Positions 1 through 7,956 of a stretch of DNA of 64,000 nucleotides are shown here, one piece after another (position 1 is the first letter of the stretch; each line of letters opens with the position of its first letter). The position numbers and the translations under genes are program-made. Under the pieces are notes generated by a model. The model searched no databases. It saw only the letters and a list, made by a program, of their open reading frames with translations, and had not been told where the DNA came from. Source of the DNA: Rhizobacter sp. Root1221 (lineage in GTDB: Bacteria > Pseudomonadota > Gammaproteobacteria > Burkholderiales > Burkholderiaceae_C); NCBI RefSeq assembly GCF_001425785.1, contig NZ_LMDI01000008.1, forward strand, positions 1-64,000, given 5' to 3'.

Positions 1-95
1 GTTGTTTTGAGTTGGCGCTCTGGGATTTATCCCAAACAGCGAGTGCTCGCAACAACTTACGTGACCTCGGTCCAATTTATTCCGGACAGTAGTGG

Positions 96-220
96 GCGCA
101 GGCCGGGATCTCCACCCTCTCGCTGAACAGCGGCGTTCCCGTCCACCGCTGGAGATCCCGGCCTGCGCCGGGATGACAAAAGAGGGATGACTCGCAGTGG
201 GCCTTCGCCGGGATGACCGT
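96..220. repeat. REP-like palindromic intergenic repeat
   Basis: Two perfect 19-base arms (96-114 and 150-168) are reverse complements around a 35-base spacer, so the DNA or RNA could fold into a long stem. The right arm runs into the motif CGCCGGGATGAC, which recurs at 208-219. Motifs of this kind (GGATCTCC / CGCCGGGATGAC) are typical dispersed intergenic palindromes of GC-rich proteobacteria; that is family knowledge, not tested here. The rest of 1-247 holds only a short palindrome, TGGGAT-TT-ATCCCA at 21-34, and no convincing gene. Confidence 0.65.
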
Positions 221-247
221 GGGCACGACAGAATACTCGCCAAACGG

Positions 248-280
248 GTATTTGAGAAATACGCCCCAAAGAGGTAAAGT
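248..280 (+). promoter_or_regulatory. Candidate hipBA promoter and HipB operator
   Basis: A -35-like TTGAGA (252-257) lies 17 bases from a -10-like TAAAGT (275-280). An inverted repeat GTATTT-GAG-AAATAC (248-262) covers the -35 element. HipB-type antitoxins repress their own operon by binding such dyads, so this is a natural operator candidate. The E. coli HipB operator sequence is different, so the assignment rests on position and symmetry only. Confidence 0.45.
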
Positions 281-343
281 CCTTCTACGCGTGCCACGGG
301 TAGCCTTCCGCTGCCCGATTGACCCACGCCACGTGAGGCCCTC

Positions 344-592
344 ATGAAGCAGATCCTCTCCGTCCCCGACCAGGTGGGCCCGCTGCTGCAGGCCGCCCGC
401 AAGTCGGCCGGCCTGTCCCAGACGGCGTTGGCCGAGCGGCTGGGCATCAGCCAGAGCCGGCTGTCCGCGATGGAGCTGAACCCCGCCTCCATCAGCCTCG
501 CTCAGTTGCTGGCCCTCTGTGGTGCGCTGAACCTCGAGCTGCAGGTGCTGGCCAAGGCCCGCACCGCGGACCACCGCGCCCCGGAGTGGTGA
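344..592 (+). CDS. hipB: HipB-like antitoxin, XRE-family helix-turn-helix
   Basis: This is an 82-residue protein made almost entirely of a Cro/C1-type helix-turn-helix (about residues 12-65, including AGLSQTALAERLGISQSRLS). It would bind operator DNA and neutralise the HipA kinase encoded 3 bases downstream. GTGAGG at 333-338 is a weak but correctly placed ribosome-binding site. The length is normal for HipB. The promoter just upstream has a dyad over its -35 element, consistent with autorepression. The short C-terminal tail after about residue 70 is where HipB proteins usually vary. The family call is secure; that it forms an active toxin-antitoxin pair is inferred from the neighbour. Confidence 0.85.
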   Translation: MKQILSVPDQVGPLLQAARKSAGLSQTALAERLGISQSRLSAMELNPASISLAQLLALCGALNLELQVLAKARTADHRAPEW

Positions 593-595
593 CCC

Positions 596-1933
596 ATGGG
601 CCGCCGCTCCCACACCCGCGCGCTGTCCGTCTGGACCAACGGCCAACGCGTGGGCACCTGGTCCCTGCCCGCCCGCGGTGACACCGCCTTCACCTACGAC
701 CCCGCATGGATGGCCTCGCCCGGCGGGCGCCCCCTGTCACTCTCACTGCCCTACACCGGCGACCGCCCCCTCCAGGGCGACCGCGTGGGCAACTTCTTCG
801 ACAACCTGCTGCCCGACAGCGAGCCCATCCGCAAGCGCATCGCCACCCGTTTCAAGACCGATACCACCGGCACGTTCGACCTGCTGCAGGCCATCGGCCG
901 CGATTGCGTGGGTGCCGTGCAGCTGCTGGGCGTGGACGAGGTCCCGGCCGACGTGACGCGCATCACGGGCACGCCGATGTCCGAGGACGACGTCGAACGG
1001 CTGTTGCGCCAGGCCACCCAGGCCGGCCCGCTTGCGAACGCCGACGGAGACGACGACCTGCGCATCTCGCTCGCCGGTGCCCAGGAAAAGACCGCCCTGC
1101 TCTGGCACGACGGCGGCTGGATGCGCCCCCACGGCTCCACGCCCACCACCCACATCCTGAAGCTGCCGCTGGGCCTCGTGGGCCACCGCCGGGCCGACTT
1201 CAGCACGTCGGTGGAAAACGAGTGGCTCTGCATGAACCTGCTGGCCGCCTATGGCCTGCCGGTGGCAAACACCGCCCTGCTGCGGTTCGGCGACCAGAAG
1301 GCCCTGGGCGTGGAGCGTTTCGACCGCCAGCGCCATTCGTCCGGCACCTGGTGGATGCGCCTGCCGCAGGAAGACTTCTGCCAGGTCAAGGGCGTGCCGT
1401 CCCACCTGAAGTACGAGAGCGACGGCGGCCCCGGCCTCGCCGACCTCGCGGGTGTGCTGGCCGGCGCCGTGCATGCGCCGCAGGACCTGGCCACGCTCCT
1501 GAAGACCCAGATCCTCTTCTGGATGCTGGCCGCCCCCGACGGCCATGCCAAGAACTTCAGCCTGCGCGTGCTGCCCGAGGGCCGCTACGCGCTGACCCCT
1601 CTGTACGACGTGATGTCTATCTGGCCCGTGGAGGGCAACGGCGCCAGCCAGTTCTCGCGCCACAAGGCCAAGCTCGCCATGGCCCTGCTCGGCAAGAACC
1701 GGCACTACCTCTTCAAGGACGTCCAGCGCCGCCACTTCAACAGCACCGCCGCCAGGTGCTTCCAGCGGCCAGACGCTGAAGACCTGATCGAAGACGTGCT
1801 GCAGCGAACGCCAGCCGCCATCGACGACGTGGCCAGAAAGCTGCCCAAGGCCTTCCCCGACCAGGTCGCCACGTCCATCTTCAACGGCCTGCGCTGGTCC
1901 GCCAACGAACTGCAGCGCATGCCCAAAGCCTGA
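596..1933 (+). CDS. hipA: HipA-like serine/threonine kinase toxin
   Basis: This 445-residue protein has the HipA fold. An N-terminal subdomain carries the GDRVGNFFDNLLPDSE segment. SLAGAQEKTAL follows, with Ser158 at the place of the E. coli autophosphorylation Ser150 beside the ATP loop. The kinase motif is APDGHAKNF with Asp315 as likely catalytic base, and YDVMS supplies the metal-binding Asp. E. coli HipA phosphorylates glutamyl-tRNA synthetase and causes persistence; the target here is unknown. All key residues look intact, so there is no sign of decay. It starts 3 bases after hipB, as expected for co-translation. A REP-like element upstream and a dispersed repeat 11 bases past the stop flank the pair, compatible with, but not proof of, an inserted module. 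Confidence 0.88.
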   Translation: MGRRSHTRALSVWTNGQRVGTWSLPARGDTAFTYDPAWMASPGGRPLSLSLPYTGDRPLQGDRVGNFFDNLLPDSEPIRKRIATRFKTDTTGTFDLLQAIGRDCVGAVQLLGVDEVPADVTRITGTPMSEDDVERLLRQATQAGPLANADGDDDLRISLAGAQEKTALLWHDGGWMRPHGSTPTTHILKLPLGLVGHRRADFSTSVENEWLCMNLLAAYGLPVANTALLRFGDQKALGVERFDRQRHSSGTWWMRLPQEDFCQVKGVPSHLKYESDGGPGLADLAGVLAGAVHAPQDLATLLKTQILFWMLAAPDGHAKNFSLRVLPEGRYALTPLYDVMSIWPVEGNGASQFSRHKAKLAMALLGKNRHYLFKDVQRRHFNSTAARCFQRPDAEDLIEDVLQRTPAAIDDVARKLPKAFPDQVATSIFNGLRWSANELQRMPKA

Positions 1934-1944
1934 CAGGGCAGGAA

Positions 1945-2044
1945 CAAGCGAGCGAAGCAAAGCGCCAAATCAAGCTACCGCCGAGCCCGGGTCCCCCGGG
2001 CGACCGCGGGCGCCCCTCGGGGGCAGGAGCGAAGCGACTGGGGG
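1945..2044. repeat. Dispersed ~100-bp structured repeat, copy A
   Basis: This stretch is about 95% identical to 34275-34378 in the same orientation, differing by three substitutions and small indels in C and G runs. It contains a 7-bp stem GCCCGGG-TCC-CCCGGGC (1985-2001), a second stem GCCCC/GGGGC and the short motif GAGCGAAGC near both ends. It lies between the hipA stop and the DUF58 start. It encodes nothing recognisable here. It is probably a high-copy intergenic repeat of this genome, which a single window cannot show. Confidence 0.8.
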
Positions 2045-2066
2045 GCCAATGTTCTAGTATGCGGGG

Positions 2067-3080
2067 ATGTTGTCCGTCGCCTCGCGTGCCCGTTTCCTGC
2101 CATTCATCCACCCCATCACCGCCGCGCGGCAACGCCTGCGGGCCTGGTGGCACCAGCGGTTGCCCCGCACCGACACGCTGCTGCTCACGCAGCGCAACGT
2201 CTACATCGTGCCCACGCGAGCCGGGTTGATGTTCGGGGCCACGCTGGCGGTGCTGCTGCTCGCGTCCATCAACTACCAGCTCAACCTCGGCTACGTGCTG
2301 ACGTTCCTGCTCGCAGGCAGCGGAGTCGTGTCCATGCACCTGACCCACAACACGCTGAGGGGCCTCACGCTGCAGCTGCGACCGCCGAAGTCGGGCCATG
2401 CGGGCACACCGGTGCTGTTGGACATCACCCTCGGCAGTTCCGGCAAGGCCCGGTTCGGCATCGGGCTGCGCGCGGACGACACCCCGGCCGCCGTGCCAAC
2501 CTGGACGGACGTGGAGGCCGGCGGCCACGCCCAGGCCCAGGTCAGCTTCGTGCCCGCCACGCGGGGCTGGCACGACATGCCTGCGGTGCGCGCCGAGACC
2601 CGGTTCCCACTCGGGCTGTTCCGTGCCTGGGCCATCTGGCGTCCCGCGGCCCGGGTGCTCGTGTACCCACGCCCAGAACAACCCGCCGCTCCGCTGCCGG
2701 CCGCTCAGGCGGCCCCGGCCGGGCCGGCCACGACGCGGCGCACGCGGGACAGCGGCGAGGTGGAAGGCATCCGAGGCTACCGCCGGGGCGACCCGCTGAA
2801 ACTCGTCGTCTGGAAAAAGGCGGCCCGCAACCTGGAGACGGGTGGTGACCTGGTGATCCGCGACACCAGCGCCACCACGGCCCAATCGCTGTGGCTCGAT
2901 TGGCAGCAGTGCGCGGGCCTGGCCCCCGAGGACCGGCTCTCGCGCCTCACCGCCTGGTTGCAGGTGGCCGACCGCGCCCACGCCCGGCACGGCCTGCGCC
3001 TGCCGGGCATCGACATCCCGCCCGACCATGGCGAACTGCACCTGCGCCGTTGCCTGGAGACCCTCGCGCTGTGGCACTGA
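2067..3080 (+). CDS. DUF58 domain-containing membrane-anchored protein
   Basis: This is a 337-residue protein with two adjacent hydrophobic helices (about residues 50-95) followed by a cytoplasm- or periplasm-facing DUF58 region. That region carries the family signature GEVEGIRGYRRGDPLKLVVWKKAARN (about residues 230-255). DUF58 proteins are usually encoded between a MoxR AAA+ ATPase and a transglutaminase-like membrane protein. Here the transglutaminase follows with a 10-base overlap, but no MoxR gene precedes it; hipBA and a repeat sit there instead. No good ribosome-binding site precedes ATG 2067; a TAGTAT at 2054-2059 could be a -10 box of a nearly leaderless transcript. Its biochemical function is unknown. 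Confidence 0.85.
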   Translation: MLSVASRARFLPFIHPITAARQRLRAWWHQRLPRTDTLLLTQRNVYIVPTRAGLMFGATLAVLLLASINYQLNLGYVLTFLLAGSGVVSMHLTHNTLRGLTLQLRPPKSGHAGTPVLLDITLGSSGKARFGIGLRADDTPAAVPTWTDVEAGGHAQAQVSFVPATRGWHDMPAVRAETRFPLGLFRAWAIWRPAARVLVYPRPEQPAAPLPAAQAAPAGPATTRRTRDSGEVEGIRGYRRGDPLKLVVWKKAARNLETGGDLVIRDTSATTAQSLWLDWQQCAGLAPEDRLSRLTAWLQVADRAHARHGLRLPGIDIPPDHGELHLRRCLETLALWH

Positions 3081-5128
3081 CCCCCATCCTCCCGTGGCGC
3101 GGCTGGCGCCACCTCCCGCGCGATGCGCGCGACACGCTGTTCCTGCTGGGCGTGATCGCCTGGACCGTGCTGCCCCACGCCGGCCACCTGCCCGTCTGGT
3201 GTGCGCTGCTGACGGGCATGGTGCTGCTGTGGCGCACCCACCTCGCCTTCACCAACGCGCCACTCCCCGGCCGCTGGCTGCCCATCGCCGTGCTCGCGGT
3301 GGCCATCGTCCTCACGCTGGTGTCGTTCCGCACGCTGCTCGGCAAGGAGCCGGGCGTGACGCTGCTGGTGGTGCTGATGGCGCTCAAGACCCTCGAACTG
3401 CGTGCCCGGCGCGACGCGTTCGTGGTGTTTTTCCTGGGCTTTTTCCTGGTGCTCACGCACTTCTTCTATTCGCAATCGATCGCCGTCGCGGCCGCGATGC
3501 TCGGCTCGGTGTGGGGACTGCTCACCGCCCTGGTGCTCGCGCACATGCCGGTGGGCCAGCCGAGCCTGCGCCAGGCCGGCGGGCTGGCCTTGCGCACCGC
3601 CGCCCTCGGCGCGCCCATCATGGTGTTGCTGTTCGTGATGTTCCCGCGCATCGGGCCGCTGTGGGGGGTGCCGCAGGACGGCCTGGCCTCCACCGGCCTG
3701 TCCAACTCGCTCAGCTTCGGCTCGGTGGCCGAACTCGCGGTCGACGACCGCATCGCGATGCGCATCCGCTTCCTCGACGCACCACCGCCGGCCGAGTCGA
3801 TGTACTTCCGCGGCCCGGTGCTGACCCGGTTCGACGGCAACGAGTGGACCCCCATCACCACCGACTTCCCGCTGCCGATGGCACGGGACACCCTCGAGGT
3901 GCGCGGCCGCGCGGTGCGGTACGAGGTCACCGTGGAGCCGTTGCGGCTGCCGGTGCTCGCGATGCTGGAAGCCACGCCGCAGCTGCCGCCCGTCGAGGGG
4001 CTGTGGACCCGCCGCCGCGACGACATGACCTGGGCCACCATCCGGCCGGTGCGCGAGCGGCTGCGTTTCACCGCCACCGCCCACACCGGCTACCGCCTCG
4101 CCGCAGAGGAGCTGGCCAGCAGCGTGCGGGCCGAGTCGCTGCGCCTGCCGGCCGACGTGGCACCCCGCACCCGCGCGTGGGCCCGCGCGCTCGGCGAGCG
4201 CGTGGGCGGAAACAATCCCGCCGCCCTCGCCACGGCCGTGATGAACCACATCCGCACGGCTGGCTACACCTACACGCTGGCACCGGGCGCCTACGGTGAA
4301 ACCGACCGCCGTGCCGCGTTCGATGAGTTCTGGCTCGACCGCCGCGAGGGGTTCTGCGAGCACTTCGCCGCCACGTTCGTCCTGATCTTCCGCGAACTCG
4401 GCATCCCGGCGCGCATCGTCACGGGCTTCCAGGGCACCGACACCGCGCTTGTCGACGGCTACCACGTGGTGCGCCAGAGCCAGGCCCACGCGTGGGCCGA
4501 GTACTGGCAGGAAGGACGGGGCTGGGTGCGGGCCGATCCCACCGCCGCGGTGGCCCCGGAACGCATCTTCAACAGCCGCAACCTGCGGCCCGCCCCGGGC
4601 CTGCTGAACAACGCGCTCGACACCATGAGCCCTCGGTTCGTCACGCAGTTGCGGGCACTGTGGGAGACCCTCGACAACCGCTGGAACCAGTGGGTGCTCA
4701 ACTACTCCCGCGGCCAGCAGTTCGACCTGCTGTCGCAGCTCGGGTTCGAATCCCCCAGCTGGCAAGACCTGGCCAAGCTGCTCGTGCTGACACTCGCCAC
4801 CCTGGCGCTGCTGGGGGCTGCCTGGGCCTGGTGGAACCGGCAACGGCAGGACCCCTGGCAACGCCAGGCGGCCGCGCTCGCGCGGCAGCTCGCCAAGCTC
4901 GGGCTCGACGCGCCCCGGCACGCCCCCCCGCGCCAGCTGGCGGCTGCCGTGCACGACCGTTTCGGCACGCCGGGTGCCCCGCTCGCCGCCTTGTTGCTGG
5001 TGCTCGAACGCGAGCGCTATGGGCGGGGTGCGCGGCCGCGGCCGTCCGCCGCGTGGTTCGCCGACGTGAGGACCGAAACACGCCGCCTGCGTTCCGCTGC
5101 TCGCACACTCGCCGCTGAGACTCGATAA
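3071..5128 (+). CDS. TgpA-like transglutaminase-domain membrane protein (DUF3488 + DUF4129 type)
   Basis: This protein of about 685 residues starts at GTG 3071, inside the end of the DUF58 gene. The longer upstream reading frame is only a shadow of that gene. It begins with about six membrane helices (residues 15-210). A periplasmic region with the transglutaminase core follows: Cys429 in EGFCEHFAATF, His473 in QAHAWAEYW and Asp489 in RADPTAAV, a complete Cys-His-Asp triad. After it come one more membrane helix (about 575-595) and a short C-terminal cytoplasmic tail. Pseudomonas TgpA, the best-studied relative, is an essential membrane protein with periplasmic transglutaminase activity. The substrate is unknown. 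Co-translation with DUF58 is likely. Confidence 0.88.
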   Translation: MALTPILPWRGWRHLPRDARDTLFLLGVIAWTVLPHAGHLPVWCALLTGMVLLWRTHLAFTNAPLPGRWLPIAVLAVAIVLTLVSFRTLLGKEPGVTLLVVLMALKTLELRARRDAFVVFFLGFFLVLTHFFYSQSIAVAAAMLGSVWGLLTALVLAHMPVGQPSLRQAGGLALRTAALGAPIMVLLFVMFPRIGPLWGVPQDGLASTGLSNSLSFGSVAELAVDDRIAMRIRFLDAPPPAESMYFRGPVLTRFDGNEWTPITTDFPLPMARDTLEVRGRAVRYEVTVEPLRLPVLAMLEATPQLPPVEGLWTRRRDDMTWATIRPVRERLRFTATAHTGYRLAAEELASSVRAESLRLPADVAPRTRAWARALGERVGGNNPAALATAVMNHIRTAGYTYTLAPGAYGETDRRAAFDEFWLDRREGFCEHFAATFVLIFRELGIPARIVTGFQGTDTALVDGYHVVRQSQAHAWAEYWQEGRGWVRADPTAAVAPERIFNSRNLRPAPGLLNNALDTMSPRFVTQLRALWETLDNRWNQWVLNYSRGQQFDLLSQLGFESPSWQDLAKLLVLTLATLALLGAAWAWWNRQRQDPWQRQAAALARQLAKLGLDAPRHAPPRQLAAAVHDRFGTPGAPLAALLLVLERERYGRGARPRPSAAWFADVRTETRRLRSAARTLAAETR

Positions 5129-5135
5129 TCCGCCG

Positions 5136-6236
5136 ATGCCCTTCCTGACCCGCTCCCGCACCGCCTGCCAGGCACTGACCTGCGCGTTGCTGCTCGCATC
5201 CCTCTCGCTGACCGCCTGCGCCAAACCGCCCAAGGCGCGCAGCGCCTCCGCGGTCGCACGTGACGACAGTGCGCCCGACGTGGTGACCTACGGCCAGCGC
5301 GACGACGTGATGCGCTTCGGCGCCGAACTCGCCGCCCGCCGCGGGCTCGACCCGGCCTGGGTGCAGCAGCACCTGGCCGAGTCGCGGTTCGTCCCCAACG
5401 TGGCCAAGTTCATCATGCCGCCGCCGGCCGGCACCGCGAAGAACTGGGCGCTGTACCGCTCGCGGTTCGTCGAGCCCATCCGCATCCGCGCCGGCGTGGC
5501 GTTCTGGCGCGAACACGAGAAGTGGCTGGTGCGCGCCCAGGCGATGTACGGCGTGCCGGCCGAGATCGTGGTGGGCGTGATCGGCGTGGAAAGCATCTAC
5601 GGGCAGCAGATGGGCAACTTCCGCGTCATCGACGCGCTCGCCACGCTGTCGTTCGACTTCCCCACCGGCCGCAAGGACCGCAGCGCGTTCTTCCGCGACG
5701 AGCTGGAGCAGTTTTTCGTGATGGCCCACAGCGAGGGGCTGAGCCCGCTCGCGCCGAAGGGCAGCTACGCCGGGGCCATGGGCATGGGCCAGTTCATGCC
5801 GAGCAGCTGGAACAAGTTCGCGGTGGACTTCGACGGCGACGGCCACATCGACATGAACCGCAGCCCCGCCGACGTGATCGGCAGCGTGGCGCATTTCCTT
5901 GCCGAGTCCGGCTGGCAACGCGACCAGCCCACCCGCTTTGCGGTGAACCCGCCGGTGGACGCCGCCGATCGCGCAGCCCTCCTCGCCCCCGACATCCTCC
6001 CGTCGTTCACCGTGCAGCAGTTCGCCGAACGCGGCGCCGTGCTCGACGAGAAGGCCACGGGTCATGAGGGCCTGCTGGCCCTGGTGGAACTGCAGAACGG
6101 CGCCGCCGCACCCAGCTACATCGCCGGCACGGCCAACTTCTACGCCGTCACGCGCTACAACTGGTCCAGCTACTACGCGATGGCCGTGATCGAACTGGGC
6201 GAGGCCGTGGGGCGCATCCACCGCGCCCAGCCCTGA
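5136..6236 (+). CDS. mltB: Membrane-bound lytic murein transglycosylase B
   Basis: A 366-residue lipoprotein: the signal peptide ends in the lipobox LTAC with Cys28. The transglycosylase fold carries the catalytic Glu152 in VGVIGVESIYGQQMG and the conserved MGMGQFMPSSW and DFDGDGHIDM segments, with the usual VIGSVAHFL region after. MltB cleaves the MurNAc-GlcNAc bond of peptidoglycan to form 1,6-anhydro ends at the outer membrane. The start follows the transglutaminase stop by 7 bases, so it is probably in the same transcript as the DUF58/TgpA pair. That link to wall metabolism suggests a cell-envelope role for all three. The length is normal. Confidence 0.93.
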   Translation: MPFLTRSRTACQALTCALLLASLSLTACAKPPKARSASAVARDDSAPDVVTYGQRDDVMRFGAELAARRGLDPAWVQQHLAESRFVPNVAKFIMPPPAGTAKNWALYRSRFVEPIRIRAGVAFWREHEKWLVRAQAMYGVPAEIVVGVIGVESIYGQQMGNFRVIDALATLSFDFPTGRKDRSAFFRDELEQFFVMAHSEGLSPLAPKGSYAGAMGMGQFMPSSWNKFAVDFDGDGHIDMNRSPADVIGSVAHFLAESGWQRDQPTRFAVNPPVDAADRAALLAPDILPSFTVQQFAERGAVLDEKATGHEGLLALVELQNGAAAPSYIAGTANFYAVTRYNWSSYYAMAVIELGEAVGRIHRAQP

Positions 6237-6254
6237 CCGCCCTGCTCCCAGAGG

Positions 6255-7052
6255 TCAGCCCGGTTGACGGTAACGGCGCAACTGGTCGCACCTGCGGTAG
6301 CCCATGCGGCTGTAGATGGGCAGCCCCATCGGGCTCGCCTGCAGCGTGACCACACCGGCCCCCCGCTCGAACCCGGCGTTCGTGGCCAGCGCCGTGCACA
6401 CCTCGCCCAGGCCACGCCCGCGCGACGCGGGCAACGTGGCCACCCAGTACACCCCGGCCGCACCGTCGCTGTAGAGGGTCAGCGCCGTGGCGGCGGGCAC
6501 CCCGTCGACGTACGCCACGAACCCGGCCACGTCCGGGTCGAGCAGGCGGTCGTGGCGAGCGAGCATCGTGTGCGCTTCCTCGACCGGCAACCCCAGCGTC
6601 TCGAACGCACCGGCACTCACGGTCACCGCGTCGCGCACGTGGCCCAGGTCGGCAAACCGCTCGATTCGCACGTGGTCGTCCACCGCACGCACCGCCACCG
6701 GCTGCTCCACCAGCAGGCACGGCGATTCCGACTTCCGCTCGTATCCGGCCGACAACAACCAGGATTCCAGGTCGGCGTCGTAGCGGCCGCGGGTGATCAC
6801 CGAAAACTTGCGGTCGCGCGGACCGAAAAAGGCCTGCGCCCGCTCCACGAACGCCTTTGGCGCCAGCGTGCCGTCGATCCGCACGGCCACGTTCTTGTAG
6901 GGCCCCGGGAACCGGTTGCCACCGGCCACGGCCAGCAACCCGCCCGCCTCCACGCTCTCGCACGGCTGCTGCCACGCGAGGTGGGCGCGGTACGACGCGA
7001 TCAGGTTCGCGTCCGCGGCATCCTCGATCAACCGGGCGGGCAGGTTCTTCAT
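6255..7052 (-). CDS. GNAT-family N-acetyltransferase
   Basis: A 265-residue protein whose C-terminal half carries the GNAT acetyl-CoA-binding motif (VYWVATLPASRGRGLGEVCTAL region, about residues 200-225) and the ending PIYSRMGYRRC typical of the fold. The N-terminal half resembles the second, degenerate half seen in double-length GNATs. ATG 7052 is chosen over an upstream ATG because GGGAG lies a few bases before it. The substrate cannot be predicted. It faces mltB convergently (18 bases apart) and follows the transglutaminase/ATP-grasp genes in the same direction, so it may be the last gene of that transcript. Confidence 0.8.
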   Translation of the reverse strand: MKNLPARLIEDAADANLIASYRAHLAWQQPCESVEAGGLLAVAGGNRFPGPYKNVAVRIDGTLAPKAFVERAQAFFGPRDRKFSVITRGRYDADLESWLLSAGYERKSESPCLLVEQPVAVRAVDDHVRIERFADLGHVRDAVTVSAGAFETLGLPVEEAHTMLARHDRLLDPDVAGFVAYVDGVPAATALTLYSDGAAGVYWVATLPASRGRGLGEVCTALATNAGFERGAGVVTLQASPMGLPIYSRMGYRRCDQLRRYRQPG

Positions 7053-7074
7053 GGCAGGCTCCCTCAGGCCACGC

Positions 7075-7956
7075 TCACACGGGAATGACACTGACCGACA
7101 CGTTCATCTCCTGCTGGCCGCTGCCGAGGATCACTCCCCGCAGCGGGCCGGCATCGGCGAAGTCGGCCCCCCAGCCGAGCGTGATGTAGCGGGGGTCGGC
7201 CAATTGGTTGTTGGTGGGATCGAATTCGACCCAGCCGTAGCCGGGCGCGAATGCGGCCACCCACGCGTGCGAGGCGTCCACGCCCATCAGGCGTGGCGAC
7301 CCCGGCGGCGGATCGGTCAGCAGGTAGCCCGACACGTACCGGGCCGGCAGGCCCAGCGCACGCAGGCACGCGATCATCAGGTGCGCGAAGTCCTGGCACA
7401 CGCCGCGGCGCTGGGCCAGTACCTCGTCGACCGACGTGCTCACGGTGGTGGCATCGGGGTCGAACTCGAAATCGGTGTGGATGCGGTCGGTCAGGTGCGT
7501 CAGGCCCGCGAACCAATCGCGCCCGGGACTCAGCGACGCCTGGGCGTACCGGTGGGCCGCCTCCGACAGCGGCAGCAGCCGCGTGGGCTGGCACATGCGC
7601 GACGCCATCAGGTCGGCCGGCGGCCGGTGAAACCCCACCGCATCACGCACGGCCTCCCACGACAAACGTTCGGCCAGCGCGGGATCGGGCCGCGCGCCCA
7701 CGTCCACGTCGCACAACATCCGCACCCGCAGCACACGGTGTGCGCGCAGCAGGCCGAAATGGGTGACCGTGTTGCCGAAGCTGTCGGGGGCCTCGTGGCG
7801 TTCGTCCGGCGGCGGTTCGATCTGGATCGAACAGGCCCGCAGCTGCTGCCACGGCAGCACGCGCGGGGTCAGCCGGGCGAGCTGCCAGGATTGGGAGACG
7901 GGGGCGGCGTACACGTAGCGGGTGTCGTGTTCGACGCGGTAACGGGTGTCGTGCAT
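7075..7956 (-). CDS. Cytoplasmic transglutaminase-like protease-fold protein
   Basis: A 293-residue protein with no signal peptide. The N-terminal 85 residues match the bacterial transglutaminase-like N-terminal beta domain (MHDTRYRVEHDTRYVY start). The core has the complete triad Cys187 (RRGVCQDFAH), His230 (ASHAWVAAF) and Asp246 (WVEFDPTNN). Its ATG overlaps the stop of the ATP-grasp gene as ATGA, pointing to translational coupling. Such proteins recur with circularly permuted ATP-grasp and alpha-E proteins and are predicted to make or cleave a small peptide or amide-linked product. No product has been established for this architecture. It is distinct from the membrane TgpA-like protein 2 kb away. 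Confidence 0.86.
   Translation of the reverse strand: MHDTRYRVEHDTRYVYAAPVSQSWQLARLTPRVLPWQQLRACSIQIEPPPDERHEAPDSFGNTVTHFGLLRAHRVLRVRMLCDVDVGARPDPALAERLSWEAVRDAVGFHRPPADLMASRMCQPTRLLPLSEAAHRYAQASLSPGRDWFAGLTHLTDRIHTDFEFDPDATTVSTSVDEVLAQRRGVCQDFAHLMIACLRALGLPARYVSGYLLTDPPPGSPRLMGVDASHAWVAAFAPGYGWVEFDPTNNQLADPRYITLGWGADFADAGPLRGVILGSGQQEMNVSVSVIPV

Noticed and set aside
2148-2164. TGGCACC...TTGCC resembling a sigma-54 promoter
   Set aside because: The GG-GC spacing is one base too long and it lies inside the DUF58 gene.
2891-3070. Upstream extension of the TgpA-like reading frame
   Set aside because: It overlaps conserved DUF58 coding sequence; the membrane protein start is best placed at GTG 3071.
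2777-5233. An 818-codon minus-strand frame opposite the TgpA-like gene
   Set aside because: It is antisense to a gene with an intact catalytic triad, and its composition is typical of GC-bias shadows.
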